In this document: one piece after another, positions 1-8,461 of the stretch | How the letters are laid out: every line of letters starts with the position of its first letter | Position numbering within the stretch: the first letter of the stretch is position 1 | From: Mesorhizobium sp. YC-39 | GTDB lineage: Bacteria > Pseudomonadota > Alphaproteobacteria > Rhizobiales > Rhizobiaceae | Reading direction: 5' to 3' | DNA: 64,000 nucleotides | NCBI RefSeq assembly: GCF_025753795.1 | Contig: NZ_JAOWPS010000003.1 | Span: forward strand, 863,306 to 927,305 | Notes under the pieces: model-generated | Told to the model about the DNA's origin: nothing | Databases searched by the model: none | What the model saw: the letters and a program-made list of their open reading frames with translations, nothing else | Position numbers and translations under genes: made by a program

Positions 1-298
1 TCGTGCCGGCAAGCTGACGCAAGCGACCCTCCAGCGTCGCCTGATGCGCGGCCAGGGCCGGCTCCAGCCCGTGCGCGTCGCCTTTCAAGACTCGCGCCAC
101 CTCGGCCAGGCTGAAGCCGAGGGCGCGCAAGGCGACGATCTCGGCAGCCCGGCGCATATCCTCGGGCCCATACGCCCGCCAGCCGGCAGGGGTGCGGTCC
201 GGCGCGATCAGGCCGTGCTCTTCATAAAGCCTGAGCGCCTTGGCCGATACGCCGAGACGGCTGCTGGCTGACGCGGCGTTGAGGAAGCGGGAGCCCAT
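1..298 (-). CDS. MerR family transcriptional regulator (3' part cut by window edge)
   Basis: The reverse strand reads ATG at 298 and stays open to the window edge, giving the first 99 residues. An N-terminal winged helix-turn-helix typical of MerR is visible: SRLGVSAKALRLYEEHGLI at about residues 13-31, then a wing with GWRAYGPEDMRR and a second helix pair with ALGFSLAEVARVL. The effector-binding C-terminal part lies outside the window, so the inducer cannot be guessed. No cysteine is present in the visible part, so nothing points to a metal or SoxR-type sensor. A MerR-type promoter with a 19-base spacer lies directly upstream (329-359) and suggests autoregulation. Confidence 0.85.
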   Translation of the reverse strand, partial: MGSRFLNAASASSRLGVSAKALRLYEEHGLIAPDRTPAGWRAYGPEDMRRAAEIVALRALGFSLAEVARVLKGDAHGLEPALAAHQATLEGRLRQLAGT

Positions 299-328
299 GG
301 AATCACCTCGCGGTTGCTGGACCGCATC

Positions 329-359
329 CTTATCGGCGCGGCCCCAGGGGCCGAGTCAA
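329..359 (-). promoter_or_regulatory. MerR-type promoter with 19-bp spacer and central palindrome
   Basis: On the minus strand TTGACT (354-359) and GATAAG (329-334) are separated by exactly 19 bases. The spacer holds a perfect odd palindrome, CGGCCCC-T-GGGGCCG (339-353). An over-long 19-base spacer carrying an inverted repeat is the hallmark of promoters that MerR proteins activate by DNA distortion. It faces the MerR gene that starts at 298. Confidence 0.6.
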
Positions 360-431
360 CAACGATGTTTGGGGCGCCTAGATCGGGATAACGTTTGGTT
401 GAATCGTCATCCCGATCTAGATCTTGGTTAG

Positions 432-477
432 GCATGATCCTCTCCGAAAAACCGGTTCCCACTTTTCGGGATCATGC
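432..477. repeat. short palindromic intergenic repeat (copy C)
   Basis: Outer arms GCATGATC (432-439) and GATCATGC (470-477) and inner arms CCGAAAA (444-450) and TTTTCGG (463-469) flank a core AACCGGTTCCCAC. The element would fold into one hairpin. The same layout, with CGACATGC ends and a matching AACCGGTTT core, recurs at 58161-58205. Elements of this kind are common between genes in Rhizobiales; the role is unknown. Confidence 0.65.
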
Positions 478-622
478 TCCAGCCGGATGCCGCCATCGCC
501 CTGCCCCAATGCAAGCCTGCCGCTGGCGCAGCGCCGCGCAAGGTTTCGCCCGTATAGCCTGATGATGCGGTCCTGATGATCTGGCCCGCGCACTGTCCCT
601 CGCAGCTTCAGGCCGACGCCGT

Positions 623-1510
623 ATGGCCGATATCGCCATCCTGGAAACCCGCGAAAGGGTTCTTGCCGGCATCCTTTTCACAGGGGCCGCCTATCTTTTG
701 TTTTCGATGCAGGATGCTTCGATCAAGCTTTTGGTCGCCGCAATCACCGTCTGGCAGATCATGTTCTTCCGCTCAATCAGCATCCTGGCCGCCTGCACGG
801 CAATCGGCGGGCGCCGCCTGATTGCCGATACAGTCCGCTCGTCCATTGTCAGGCCGATGTTCGTGCGCAGCGCCTTCACGCTGGCGGCGTGGCTTTGCTA
901 CTACAACGCCGCCCGATACCTCCAACTGGCGGAACTCACCACCATCTATTACGCGGCGCCGATCATCGTCACCGTGCTTTCGGTCGTCATGCTCGGCGAG
1001 AAAGTGCCGACGCTGCGCTGGCTGGCAGTGCTTATCGGTTTCGCCGGCGTCTTCGTCGCTTGCGACCCCGCCCGTCTCGGCCTGTCGATGCCGATGCTTC
1101 TGGTGCTGGCCGCCGCCCTGCTGTGGGGCATCGCCATTGTGCTTTTGCGCAAGACGGCGATGGCGGAACGCACGATGGTCCAGCTCGTGCTCAACAACCT
1201 CTATTTTCTGATCTTTTCGGCGGTGCCGGCGCTGCTTTTGTGGCAGACGCCCGACTGGGGTCAGGTGCTGTTGCTGCTCAGCGTCGGCGCACTCGGTGGC
1301 GTCGCACAGTATCTTTTGTTCGAAGGCATGAAGCGGGCGCCGGTCTCGATCGTAGCGCCGTTCGAATACACGTCGCTAGTTTGGGCTTTCGTGCTCGGTT
1401 TTGCGATCTGGGGCGACGTGCCGCGCCGCGAGGTGTTTTTCGGTGCTGCCCTGATCTTCACGGCCGGCCTGCTGATCGTCGGCAACGAACATTTCCGCAA
1501 GCGGCTTTAG
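623..1510 (+). CDS. DMT superfamily (EamA) transporter 1
   Basis: The 295-residue product is almost wholly hydrophobic, with about ten membrane segments in two EamA repeats (roughly residues 12-145 and 155-288). This is the standard size and layout of drug/metabolite exporters in the inner membrane. The substrate cannot be read from sequence. It is followed after 58 bases by a second, different EamA gene on the same strand, so the pair may be co-transcribed. The start at 623 has only a weak ribosome site; no better in-frame start lies upstream. Confidence 0.85.
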   Translation: MADIAILETRERVLAGILFTGAAYLLFSMQDASIKLLVAAITVWQIMFFRSISILAACTAIGGRRLIADTVRSSIVRPMFVRSAFTLAAWLCYYNAARYLQLAELTTIYYAAPIIVTVLSVVMLGEKVPTLRWLAVLIGFAGVFVACDPARLGLSMPMLLVLAAALLWGIAIVLLRKTAMAERTMVQLVLNNLYFLIFSAVPALLLWQTPDWGQVLLLLSVGALGGVAQYLLFEGMKRAPVSIVAPFEYTSLVWAFVLGFAIWGDVPRREVFFGAALIFTAGLLIVGNEHFRKRL

Positions 1511-1568
1511 GATCGAACGATCCCTGCTGACAGTATGGTGTCAGGACGAGGCGGCGTAGTCTGGCGAA

Positions 1569-2471
1569 ATGACAGAGGCTTTGAGCATGCCGGGCACCAC
1601 CGACACCGCCGCCGAGCGAACCCTTGGCATCATCCTGGTTTCGGCTTCGGCGGCTGTCTTCGGCCTCACCGGCGTACTGACCAAGTCGATCCATGCCGAT
1701 CCGCTGACCATCACCTGCTGGCGCGGCTTTGTCGGCTCGATCTTGATTACGCTCTATGTGTTGTGGCGCCGCCGCCGCTCCGGCGGGCGCGAGAGCCTGC
1801 GCCTCGGCTGGCGAGGTTGGCTGCTGGCTGTCGAGGGGGCGCTGGCTAGCATCGCCTTCATCGCGGCGTTCAAGTTCACCTACGTCGCCAATGTCGCGGT
1901 CATCTATGCGACGTCGCCCTTCATTGCCGCCCTGCTGGCCTGGGCTCTGGTACGCGAAAAATTCCGGCTGCAGACGATGTTGGCCGCCGCCGTGTCGCTC
2001 TGCGGCGTGGGCATCATGGTATGGTCCGGTTTCGGCACCGGGCATCTGTTGGGCGATGGGCTGGCGCTGCTGATGACGGTCGGCGCCGCGCTCTATATGA
2101 TCATGGTACGCGCCTTCCGCGACACACCGGTGGTGTGGGCCGGTGCGGTGGCGGCATTTCTTCTGTTCGTACTCGGCTGGCTCGTTACCGATCCCCTGGC
2201 GGTGTCGCCCAGGGATGCCGTGCTGCTCGCCACCTTCGGCGCCTCCTTCGCGCTCGCCTCGATCCTGTGGACGGAGGGCTCGCGCCTCATTCCGGCGCCG
2301 GAATCCGGCCTGCTCGGTTCGGCCGAAGTGCCGTTTGCGATCCTGTTCGCCTTCCTGTTCCTGGCAGAGATCCCGCCGGCCGCCAGCATGATCGGCGGCG
2401 CCATTGTGCTCTGCGCCATATTCGCCCATGCCGGGCGCGACTGGCTCGTGGCCAGGCAGCGTGCACTCTGA
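1569..2471 (+). CDS. DMT superfamily (EamA) transporter 2
   Basis: A 300-residue membrane protein with ten predicted helices and two EamA domains, lying 58 bases downstream of another EamA gene. The two products differ clearly, so this is not a recent duplication. The likely role is export of a small metabolite or amino acid; the substrate is unknown. Start is ATG 1569 (MTEALSM) or the second Met at 1587. Confidence 0.85.
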   Translation: MTEALSMPGTTDTAAERTLGIILVSASAAVFGLTGVLTKSIHADPLTITCWRGFVGSILITLYVLWRRRRSGGRESLRLGWRGWLLAVEGALASIAFIAAFKFTYVANVAVIYATSPFIAALLAWALVREKFRLQTMLAAAVSLCGVGIMVWSGFGTGHLLGDGLALLMTVGAALYMIMVRAFRDTPVVWAGAVAAFLLFVLGWLVTDPLAVSPRDAVLLATFGASFALASILWTEGSRLIPAPESGLLGSAEVPFAILFAFLFLAEIPPAASMIGGAIVLCAIFAHAGRDWLVARQRAL

Positions 2472-2489
2472 TCGTGTACTAAAATCTTA

Positions 2490-2620
2490 TCTGAAATAAA
2501 TTTGCAAAGTCATGGAACCATCATCGGGTTCAGACATTATGGCTGCGACGGGTCAACCCCAAGTCCCCCCAAACCCCTCGACCCGTCTAACCTCCAGCCG
2601 ATCGTAAGGTCGGCTTTTTC
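2490..2620 (+). ncRNA. candidate small RNA with C-rich loop
   Basis: Three hairpins follow each other in a gene-free stretch. GAACC/GGTTC lies at 2515-2519/2527-2531. A perfect 8-bp stem GACGGGTC/GACCCGTC at 2547-2554/2580-2587 encloses a 25-base loop made mostly of C and A. A rho-independent terminator follows at 2597-2620. A C-rich exposed loop could pair with G-rich ribosome sites, as some rhizobial trans-acting small RNAs do. The 5' end is a guess. It could instead be only the 3' untranslated tail of the EamA gene ending at 2471. Confidence 0.35.
2597..2620 (+). terminator. rho-independent terminator
   Basis: The stem GCCGATC/GGTCGGC (2597-2603/2608-2614, one G-T wobble) with a GTAA tetraloop is followed by TTTTTC. 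The T run is on the plus strand only, so it ends rightward transcription (the EamA genes or the candidate small RNA) and not the leftward LysR gene. Confidence 0.8.
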
Positions 2621-2646
2621 TTTGCAGCGCTTATTCTTGCGGGCGC

Positions 2647-3501
2647 TCAGGCGGACGTTGAAAGACTGCCGCTCAGCAGCGCGGCGAGATCCTGCGCCGG
2701 CCGGTCGGCACCCTTGCGCAGCCGAATGGCGAATTCGGCAATCGGAACCGCTGGCATGGCAAGATCGCGCGGCGCTTCCACGATGCCGGAGTGGGCGAAA
2801 CGCTCCGTCCTCAACGTCAGCGCGATGCCGGCATTCACGGCTGTGCGCAGGCCGGCCAGGCTGGCGCTGCCAGCCGCGATGCGATAGCGGCGGCCAACAG
2901 CATCAAGTGCGGCGATCGCTGCTTCGCGAAAGCCGCAATGCGGATCGAGCAGCGCCAGCGGTATCTCGTCCTGACGCACCGCCAATCCCTTTTGCGAACA
3001 GAGCCACACCATCGGCTCCCTGAACAAGCCAACTTCGTCCGGCGCGGGCACCTGGCGCATGGCGATCGCCAGATCGAGACCGCCGGCCTGCAGCGCCTGG
3101 GTCAGTTCGGCGGAGCGGCCGACGCGCAATTCGATCCTGACGCGCGGATGACTGACGGCGAATGCACGCAGCAGGTCCGGTAAACCGCTATCGGCGAAAT
3201 CCTGCGTCGTGCCGATGGCGACGCGTCCGGCAGCCCGCGCGCCCTTCAGCGCCAGCCACGCCTCACGATGAGCCGCCAGAATGCGCCTGGCATGGCCGAC
3301 GAGGTCCTCCCCCGCCGGCGTCAGGCCGCGACCCCTGCCCTGCGGCGCCAGAAGCCGCTCGCCGACGATTTCCTCCAGCCGCTGCATCTGTGTGGTGACG
3401 GCCGAGGGCGAGCGGCCGACGATGGTCGCCGCCTGTGCCAGCGAGCCGCCATCGACGAAAGCGAGGAAGGTTTTCAGGAGGTCAGGATCGAGCGTCTGCA
3501 T
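2647..3501 (-). CDS. LysR family transcriptional regulator
   Basis: A 284-residue protein with an N-terminal LysR helix-turn-helix (residues 6-65; LKTFLAFVDGGSLAQAA then GRSPSAVTTQMQRLEE) and a periplasmic-binding-protein-like effector domain from about residue 90. It is divergent from the tautomerase gene at 3617, with 115 bases between the start codons. LysR proteins often control the divergent neighbour, so the tautomerase is the likely target. The inducer is unknown. Confidence 0.9.
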   Translation of the reverse strand: MQTLDPDLLKTFLAFVDGGSLAQAATIVGRSPSAVTTQMQRLEEIVGERLLAPQGRGRGLTPAGEDLVGHARRILAAHREAWLALKGARAAGRVAIGTTQDFADSGLPDLLRAFAVSHPRVRIELRVGRSAELTQALQAGGLDLAIAMRQVPAPDEVGLFREPMVWLCSQKGLAVRQDEIPLALLDPHCGFREAAIAALDAVGRRYRIAAGSASLAGLRTAVNAGIALTLRTERFAHSGIVEAPRDLAMPAVPIAEFAIRLRKGADRPAQDLAALLSGSLSTSA

Positions 3502-3616
3502 AGTTTGGTATTATCGAATCTTTGCTTGAAAACAATTTGATTTTTTTGATGTGACGATCATGGCATGGTTTTGTTCAACGGTTGACAGCCGTCCGTCCCA
3601 ACCCAAGGAGAGAAAA

Positions 3617-4024
3617 ATGCCAATCATCAATGTCAGCGTCACCGGCAAGCCGAACGCCGCCTTGTCCGCGACAATCGCGAGGGAAGTCACGAAGCTGACC
3701 GCCACGCATCTGCGCAAAGACCCGACGATTACCGCGGTCGCGATCACCTATCTCGACCCGCAACACTGGTTCGCCGGTGGCAAGTCACTGGCCGAGCACG
3801 GCGCCAACACTTTCTGGCTCGACACCAAGGTCGTCGATGGCACCAACACTAAGCTCGAGCTGGAGGCTTATCTCCGAGCGATCTTTGCCGCCTTCGGCCA
3901 AATCCTGGGAAATGTTCATGAGGAAAGCTATGCCCTGGTGCACGAGGTCCCGGCCGCCGCCTATGGTTTCGGTGGCAAGTCGCAGGAGTTCCGCTTCATC
4001 AGTGGCCGATTGAAGGCAGCGTAG
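3617..4024 (+). CDS. tautomerase family protein
   Basis: The start is set by AAGGAGAG just before ATG 3617, and the mature protein then begins with Pro (MPIINVSV). An N-terminal proline is the catalytic base of the 4-oxalocrotonate tautomerase/MIF superfamily, so this start makes biochemical sense; an upstream start at 3551 would bury the proline. The product has 135 residues, about twice the classic 62-residue subunit, so it is a fused or MIF-like form. The substrate is unknown. The divergent LysR gene is the probable regulator. Confidence 0.8.
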   Translation: MPIINVSVTGKPNAALSATIAREVTKLTATHLRKDPTITAVAITYLDPQHWFAGGKSLAEHGANTFWLDTKVVDGTNTKLELEAYLRAIFAAFGQILGNVHEESYALVHEVPAAAYGFGGKSQEFRFISGRLKAA

Positions 4025-4127
4025 CATCTCCTTCCCACATTGACGTCGCCCCCACTTTCGCTAGGTTCTCCCCCGAAGCGGCCGTGAAAGAGCCGTGGTG
4101 CGAAAATCCGTTGGGAGAGATGCGGCA

Positions 4128-6350
4128 ATGATCCTGACACTGGCGTTGCTTGCGGGCCTCGTTGCGGCCTGGCTGCTGATCGGCGTGGTAGAAAAGTTCC
4201 GCCTCGGCGTGCGCTTTACCCAGGCGCTGCTCTATGTGCCGTTCAAACTTGCCTACCGGATCAGTGACGACCGCATCAAGATCGCGCGCAAAGCGACAGC
4301 CCCTGTCATCTATGTCATCTCGCATCAGTCGCGCATCGAGCCGGCGCTGATGCTGTCACTCCTGCCTGATGACACGTTGCACATCCTCGATGATGTCTCG
4401 GCACGGTCTCCCTGGCTGGAGCCGTGGCGCGAGCTTGGCCGCACCATCGCATTCAACGCCGAGCATGTCTTCGTCAGCCGCCGGCTGGTACGGGTGCTGA
4501 AGGGCAAGGGCCGCCTCGCCGTCTACCTGCCCGACGCGGTCGAGCCCGACGTCAAGACGTTTCGCCTGTTTCGCGCCGTCACCCGCATCGCCATGCAGGC
4601 CGACGCCAGCATCGTGCCGATCTTCGTCGCCGGTACGCGCACCCTGCCGGTGTCGCTGACGCCGGCGGACAAGGCGCCGCGCCGCTGGTTTGCGCGCCTG
4701 TCGCTCAGCGTGTTGGAGCCAATGACCATCGCCGAGCTCGTGGCGCGAAATCCCGACCAGGCCTCGAACACCAATGCGCTGTTCGACCGCTTTGCCGAGG
4801 CCCGCCTGTTCGGCAACGATCTCGACCGCGGTCTGTTCCTGGCCATGCGTGACGCCGCCGACCGCGTCGGCGCCTCGCACCCGATCGTCGAGGACGTCAT
4901 CTCAGGCGCGTTGAGCTACCGAAAACTGTTCATCGGCGCGCGGGTGCTGGGGCGTCGCTTCGAGGCAGCAACCGCGCCGGGCGAAGCGGTTGGGCTGCTT
5001 CTGCCCAATGCCAATGGCGTCGTGTTGTCCTTCGTCGGCCTGCTGTCGGCCAGCCGGGTGGCGGCGATGATCAACTACACGGCAGGGCCAGCCAGTGTCA
5101 CCGCGGCCGTGCGCACGGCGATGATCCGCACAGTGGTTTCGTCCCGCGCCTTCGTCGAAAAGGCCGACCTTGCCGACATCATCTCGGCGGTCGAGAAGGG
5201 TGGCGCGAAGCTGTTGTGGCTGGAGGATATCCGCGAAAGCGTGACCGCGCTGGAGAAGTTCGCGGCAGCCTTGCGCTGGCGCTGGCCGCTGCAGCGGCAG
5301 GACGCGGCCAAGCCGGCGGTGATCCTGTTCACGTCAGGCTCGGAAGGCACACCAAAGGCGGTGCTGCTGTCGCACCGGAACCTTTATGCCAACGCCATGC
5401 AGGCCGAGGCCCGCATCACCATCTCGCCGGCCGATATCCTGCTCAACGTGCTGCCGGTGTTCCACTCGTTCGGCCTGACAGGCGGCACCATCCTGCCGTT
5501 GGTCACCGGGGTAAGGCTGTTCCTCTACCCCTCGCCGCTCCACTACAAGATCATCCCCGAGATCGCCCGCAAGGTGAGGCCGACCGTCATGTTCGGTACC
5601 GACACTTTCCTCGCCAATTATGCGCGCACCGCCAAGGACGGCGATTTCTCCAGTCTGCGCTTCGTCGTCGCCGGCGCCGAGGCGGTGAAGCCGGAGACGC
5701 GCCGCGTCTACCGCGAGCGCTTTCAGGCCGAGATCATCGAAGGCTTCGGGCTGACCGAGGCAGCCCCCGTCGTTGCCGTCAACACCGCCATCCACGGCCG
5801 CGATGGCACGGTCGGCCGCCTGCTGCCGGCGATACGCATGAAGCTGCAACCGGTCGAGGGCATCAGCGATGCCGGGCAATTGTGGCTCAATGGACCCAAT
5901 TTGATGATGGGCTACATGACCGCAGACCGGCCCGGCGAATTGCAGCCGCTCGACGGTTGGCACGACACTGGCGACATCGTTTCGGTCGATCGCGAAGGTT
6001 TCATCACCATTCGCGGCCGCGCCAAGCGTTTCGCCAAGATCGCCGGCGAGATGGTATCGCTGGGCGCGGTCGAGATGCTGGTGCAGTCGCTGTGGCCGGA
6101 AGAACGCCATGCCGCGGTCGCGGTGCCGGACAAAAGGCGCGGCGAGCGCATCGTGCTGGTCACCACCGCCGACGACGCCGATCCCGAGGAGTTGCGCAAG
6201 TTCGGCAAGAAGGCAGGTGCTGCCGAATTGATGGTGCCCAACGATATCGTCAAGGTCGAAGAGATCCCGGTGCTGGGTTCGGGCAAGACCGACTATGTCT
6301 CGACCCGCAAGCTGGCGATCGACCGGCTGGGGCTAAGTGCAGCCGCTTGA
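4128..6350 (+). CDS. bifunctional acyltransferase / acyl-CoA(ACP) synthetase, Aas-like
   Basis: The 740-residue product begins with a membrane segment (residues 2-20), followed by a phospholipid acyltransferase domain and then an AMP-dependent ligase domain from about residue 250. The ligase has the phosphate-binding motif FTSGSEGTPKAV near residue 400 and the late GWHDTGDIV motif. The same order occurs in E. coli Aas, which re-acylates lysophosphatidylethanolamine. The acyltransferase box reads SHQSRIEP (H66 and E71), so the usual HX4D aspartate is glutamate. GGGAGAG about eight bases before ATG 4128 supports this start over the one at 4095. It lies 103 bases after the tautomerase gene; joint transcription is uncertain. 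Confidence 0.8.
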   Translation: MILTLALLAGLVAAWLLIGVVEKFRLGVRFTQALLYVPFKLAYRISDDRIKIARKATAPVIYVISHQSRIEPALMLSLLPDDTLHILDDVSARSPWLEPWRELGRTIAFNAEHVFVSRRLVRVLKGKGRLAVYLPDAVEPDVKTFRLFRAVTRIAMQADASIVPIFVAGTRTLPVSLTPADKAPRRWFARLSLSVLEPMTIAELVARNPDQASNTNALFDRFAEARLFGNDLDRGLFLAMRDAADRVGASHPIVEDVISGALSYRKLFIGARVLGRRFEAATAPGEAVGLLLPNANGVVLSFVGLLSASRVAAMINYTAGPASVTAAVRTAMIRTVVSSRAFVEKADLADIISAVEKGGAKLLWLEDIRESVTALEKFAAALRWRWPLQRQDAAKPAVILFTSGSEGTPKAVLLSHRNLYANAMQAEARITISPADILLNVLPVFHSFGLTGGTILPLVTGVRLFLYPSPLHYKIIPEIARKVRPTVMFGTDTFLANYARTAKDGDFSSLRFVVAGAEAVKPETRRVYRERFQAEIIEGFGLTEAAPVVAVNTAIHGRDGTVGRLLPAIRMKLQPVEGISDAGQLWLNGPNLMMGYMTADRPGELQPLDGWHDTGDIVSVDREGFITIRGRAKRFAKIAGEMVSLGAVEMLVQSLWPEERHAAVAVPDKRRGERIVLVTTADDADPEELRKFGKKAGAAELMVPNDIVKVEEIPVLGSGKTDYVSTRKLAIDRLGLSAAA

Positions 6351-6378
6351 GCGCCCACAGACCTCATCGTGAGTCCCT

Positions 6379-6639
6379 CTAGAGAACCATCACCGACAAC
6401 AGCAAGATGAGTCCGGCCGCCATCATCAGCAGGCCCGGCCAGTTCTGCGACAAGCCGAGGAAACCAAGCCCGCGCCGCCTAGGCTCAAGTGTCGGCCCTG
6501 GTGTTGCGAGATTTGGCATCGAGCGATCCGAGGCCGAAACGGGCGCCGGATCGCTGAGCCGCCCACGTCTGAGTGCGGCGCTGGCCATGTAGACAATGCC
6601 AGCGACAGTGAGCAATGCACCGATGAGAATAACAGCCAT
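6379..6639 (-). CDS. small membrane protein of unknown function
   Basis: An 86-residue protein with two hydrophobic segments (about residues 2-22 and 68-85) joined by a basic, Pro-rich stretch. AGGAGCGAGGAG just before the ATG is a strong ribosome site and supports a real gene. It converges with the acyltransferase/ligase gene. No family is recognised. Confidence 0.6.
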   Translation of the reverse strand: MAVILIGALLTVAGIVYMASAALRRGRLSDPAPVSASDRSMPNLATPGPTLEPRRRGLGFLGLSQNWPGLLMMAAGLILLLSVMVL

Positions 6640-6826
6640 TTCTCCTCGCTCCTTTCAGGCCATGCCCTGAGAAGCTTGCGGGAGCGCTAACGAAAACCTT
6701 TCGCGATGCTGCCTACCCGCACCCGTGCAGCGTCCGCCAGCGCCACCTGAATAGAACGGTCAACATGCCCGGCAGGTTCCGGCAAGAGGCTATCGAACAG
6801 CCCAGAGCAAATTGGTGGCAGGTTTG

Positions 6827-7645
6827 CTAACCGATGTCCGAAGGCGGAACCTTCTCGCCTTCGCGCTTGGCGCGCCTGGAGTAGGCGCGCACGCTGAACG
6901 GCAGGAAGATCAGGTAGCCTGCGACCGACGCGGTCAGCGTGTACCAGGGATAGGTCATCAGCAGCAGCACGTAGAGGACGACGGCGAGGATGACCGGCAG
7001 CACCCGGTCGCCCGGTATCCGTACGCTTTTGCCGGAATAGACCGGCAGCCGGCTGACCAGCAGGAAGGCGACCAGTATGGTGAAGCCGGTAGCGACGAAG
7101 GCTGCCGGGCGGGATGGCTCCAGGCCAAGCCGCAGGAAATAGAGATAGAGCGGCAGCATGACCAGAACGGCGCCGGCCGGCGCCGGCACGCCGACGAAAT
7201 ATTCGGTTTGCCAAAGCGGACGCTCGGCCTTCTCCTCGTCAAGCACGTTGAAACGGGCAAGCCGCAGCCCGCAGGCAATGGTGAACAACAGCGCCGCAAT
7301 CCAACCCGGCGAGCCGGCGCGGTCGAGCAGGAAGGCATAGAGAACCAAAGCGGGGGCGACGCCGAAATTGACGATGTCGGCCAGCGAATCCATCTGCGCG
7401 CCGAATTTGGAGGTCGCCTTCAGCATCCGCGCGAGGCGGCCGTCGATGCCGTCGAGGAAGGCGGCAAGCAGCACCATCACCACCGCCGGCTCGAAGCGAC
7501 CTTCGAAGCCGAAGCGGATGCCCGACAAGCCGGCGCAGATGGCAAGCACGGTGACAAGGTTAGGCAGCACCATGCGCATGGGGATTTCGCGAATGCGCGG
7601 GCCGCCGCTGGCATGCGCCTCAAATTTCTTGAATGGCGCGCTCAC
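6827..7645 (-). CDS. pssA: CDP-diacylglycerol-serine O-phosphatidyltransferase
   Basis: Makes phosphatidylserine from CDP-diacylglycerol and serine in the inner membrane. The CDP-alcohol phosphotransferase signature is complete: D68-G69-x2-A72-R73-x8-G82-x3-D86-x3-D90. At 272 residues with several membrane helices it matches the type II (membrane) synthase. It follows psd by only three bases, so the two successive steps to phosphatidylethanolamine are coded as one unit, as in other rhizobia. Confidence 0.93.
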   Translation of the reverse strand: MSAPFKKFEAHASGGPRIREIPMRMVLPNLVTVLAICAGLSGIRFGFEGRFEPAVVMVLLAAFLDGIDGRLARMLKATSKFGAQMDSLADIVNFGVAPALVLYAFLLDRAGSPGWIAALLFTIACGLRLARFNVLDEEKAERPLWQTEYFVGVPAPAGAVLVMLPLYLYFLRLGLEPSRPAAFVATGFTILVAFLLVSRLPVYSGKSVRIPGDRVLPVILAVVLYVLLLMTYPWYTLTASVAGYLIFLPFSVRAYSRRAKREGEKVPPSDIG

Positions 7646-7648
7646 CGG

Positions 7649-8347
7649 TCAGGAAATCCGTACGAGCGGCGTCGCGGCAACGCCGCCGAATTCGGCCAAC
7701 ACGGTCTCGCCGCCCACCGCGGTCTGGCCGACGGCAACGCGCGGCGTCACTGTGGACGGCAGGAACACGTCGACGCGCGAGCCGAAGCGGATCAGCCCGA
7801 AACGTTCGCCGATGGCGAGCGCATTACCGGCCTCGGCCCAGCAGACGATGCGCCGTGCCACCAGCCCGGCGATCTGCACCGCCGCCACCGTGCCGTTCGG
7901 GCTGTCGATGACCAGCCCGTTGCGTTCGTTCTCGGTGCTTGCCTTGTCCAGCTCGGCATTGAGGAATTTTCCCGGCCGGTGCTCGATCCTGGAAATGCGG
8001 CCGCGCACCGGGGCGCGGTTCACATGGCAGGAAAAGACGTTCATGAACACCGAGATACGGGTCATCTCGCCGCTGCCGAGGCCAAGCTCGCGCGGCGGCA
8101 CGGCCGGGCCGACCGCCGAGATGATGCCGTCGGCGGGGCTCACCACCAGCCGGTCATCGACGGGCGTGACGCGCTCGGGATCGCGGAAGAAATAGGCGCA
8201 CCATGCTGTCAGGATGAGGCCTATCCAGAACAGGATCGAGGAGAAATAGCCAAGTACCAGGGTCGCCGCGCCGAAGGCGGCGATGAAGGGATAGCCCTCG
8301 CGATGGATCGGAACGAGCGCATTCTTGATCGTGTCGACGAGGCTCAT
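7649..8347 (-). CDS. psd: phosphatidylserine decarboxylase proenzyme
   Basis: Converts phosphatidylserine to phosphatidylethanolamine. With start ATG 8347 (MSLVDTIKN) the proenzyme has 232 residues, the short type common in alphaproteobacteria. The self-cleavage pair Gly189-Ser190 lies in RFGSRVD; cleavage there makes the pyruvoyl group on the small subunit. FMNVFSCHVNRAP (residues 101-113) is the conserved active-site stretch. A hydrophobic N-terminal region (about 20-52) anchors it. It is first in the psd-pssA pair. A start 21 codons upstream (8410) is possible but adds unconserved sequence. Confidence 0.93.
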   Translation of the reverse strand: MSLVDTIKNALVPIHREGYPFIAAFGAATLVLGYFSSILFWIGLILTAWCAYFFRDPERVTPVDDRLVVSPADGIISAVGPAVPPRELGLGSGEMTRISVFMNVFSCHVNRAPVRGRISRIEHRPGKFLNAELDKASTENERNGLVIDSPNGTVAAVQIAGLVARRIVCWAEAGNALAIGERFGLIRFGSRVDVFLPSTVTPRVAVGQTAVGGETVLAEFGGVAATPLVRIS

Positions 8348-8461
8348 GGGATTGGGGGCGGTCCCTGTTTCAGGTCCGGCCTCAATAGCGGAAAGCCCCC
8401 CTTCCCGCAACGCAACAATGGCAGCGGCTGGCTCACCCGGCGCCAGGCGCGGCTAACCTTC

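Larger units (their letters stand above)
299..622. other. intergenic region with MerR promoter and a palindromic repeat
   Basis: No convincing gene is seen. The left half holds the MerR promoter and the middle holds a 46-base palindromic repeat (432-477). The right part is the leader of the EamA transporter gene at 623. ORFs here are shadows without family resemblance. Confidence 0.6.

Noticed and set aside
1527..1544. CTGACA/TGTCAG hairpin between the two EamA genes as a terminator
   Set aside because: Only six base pairs and no T run follow, so read-through is expected.
2510..2600. Part of a tRNA or tmRNA
   Set aside because: No cloverleaf, T-loop consensus or tag reading frame could be drawn; the stems fit a small RNA better.
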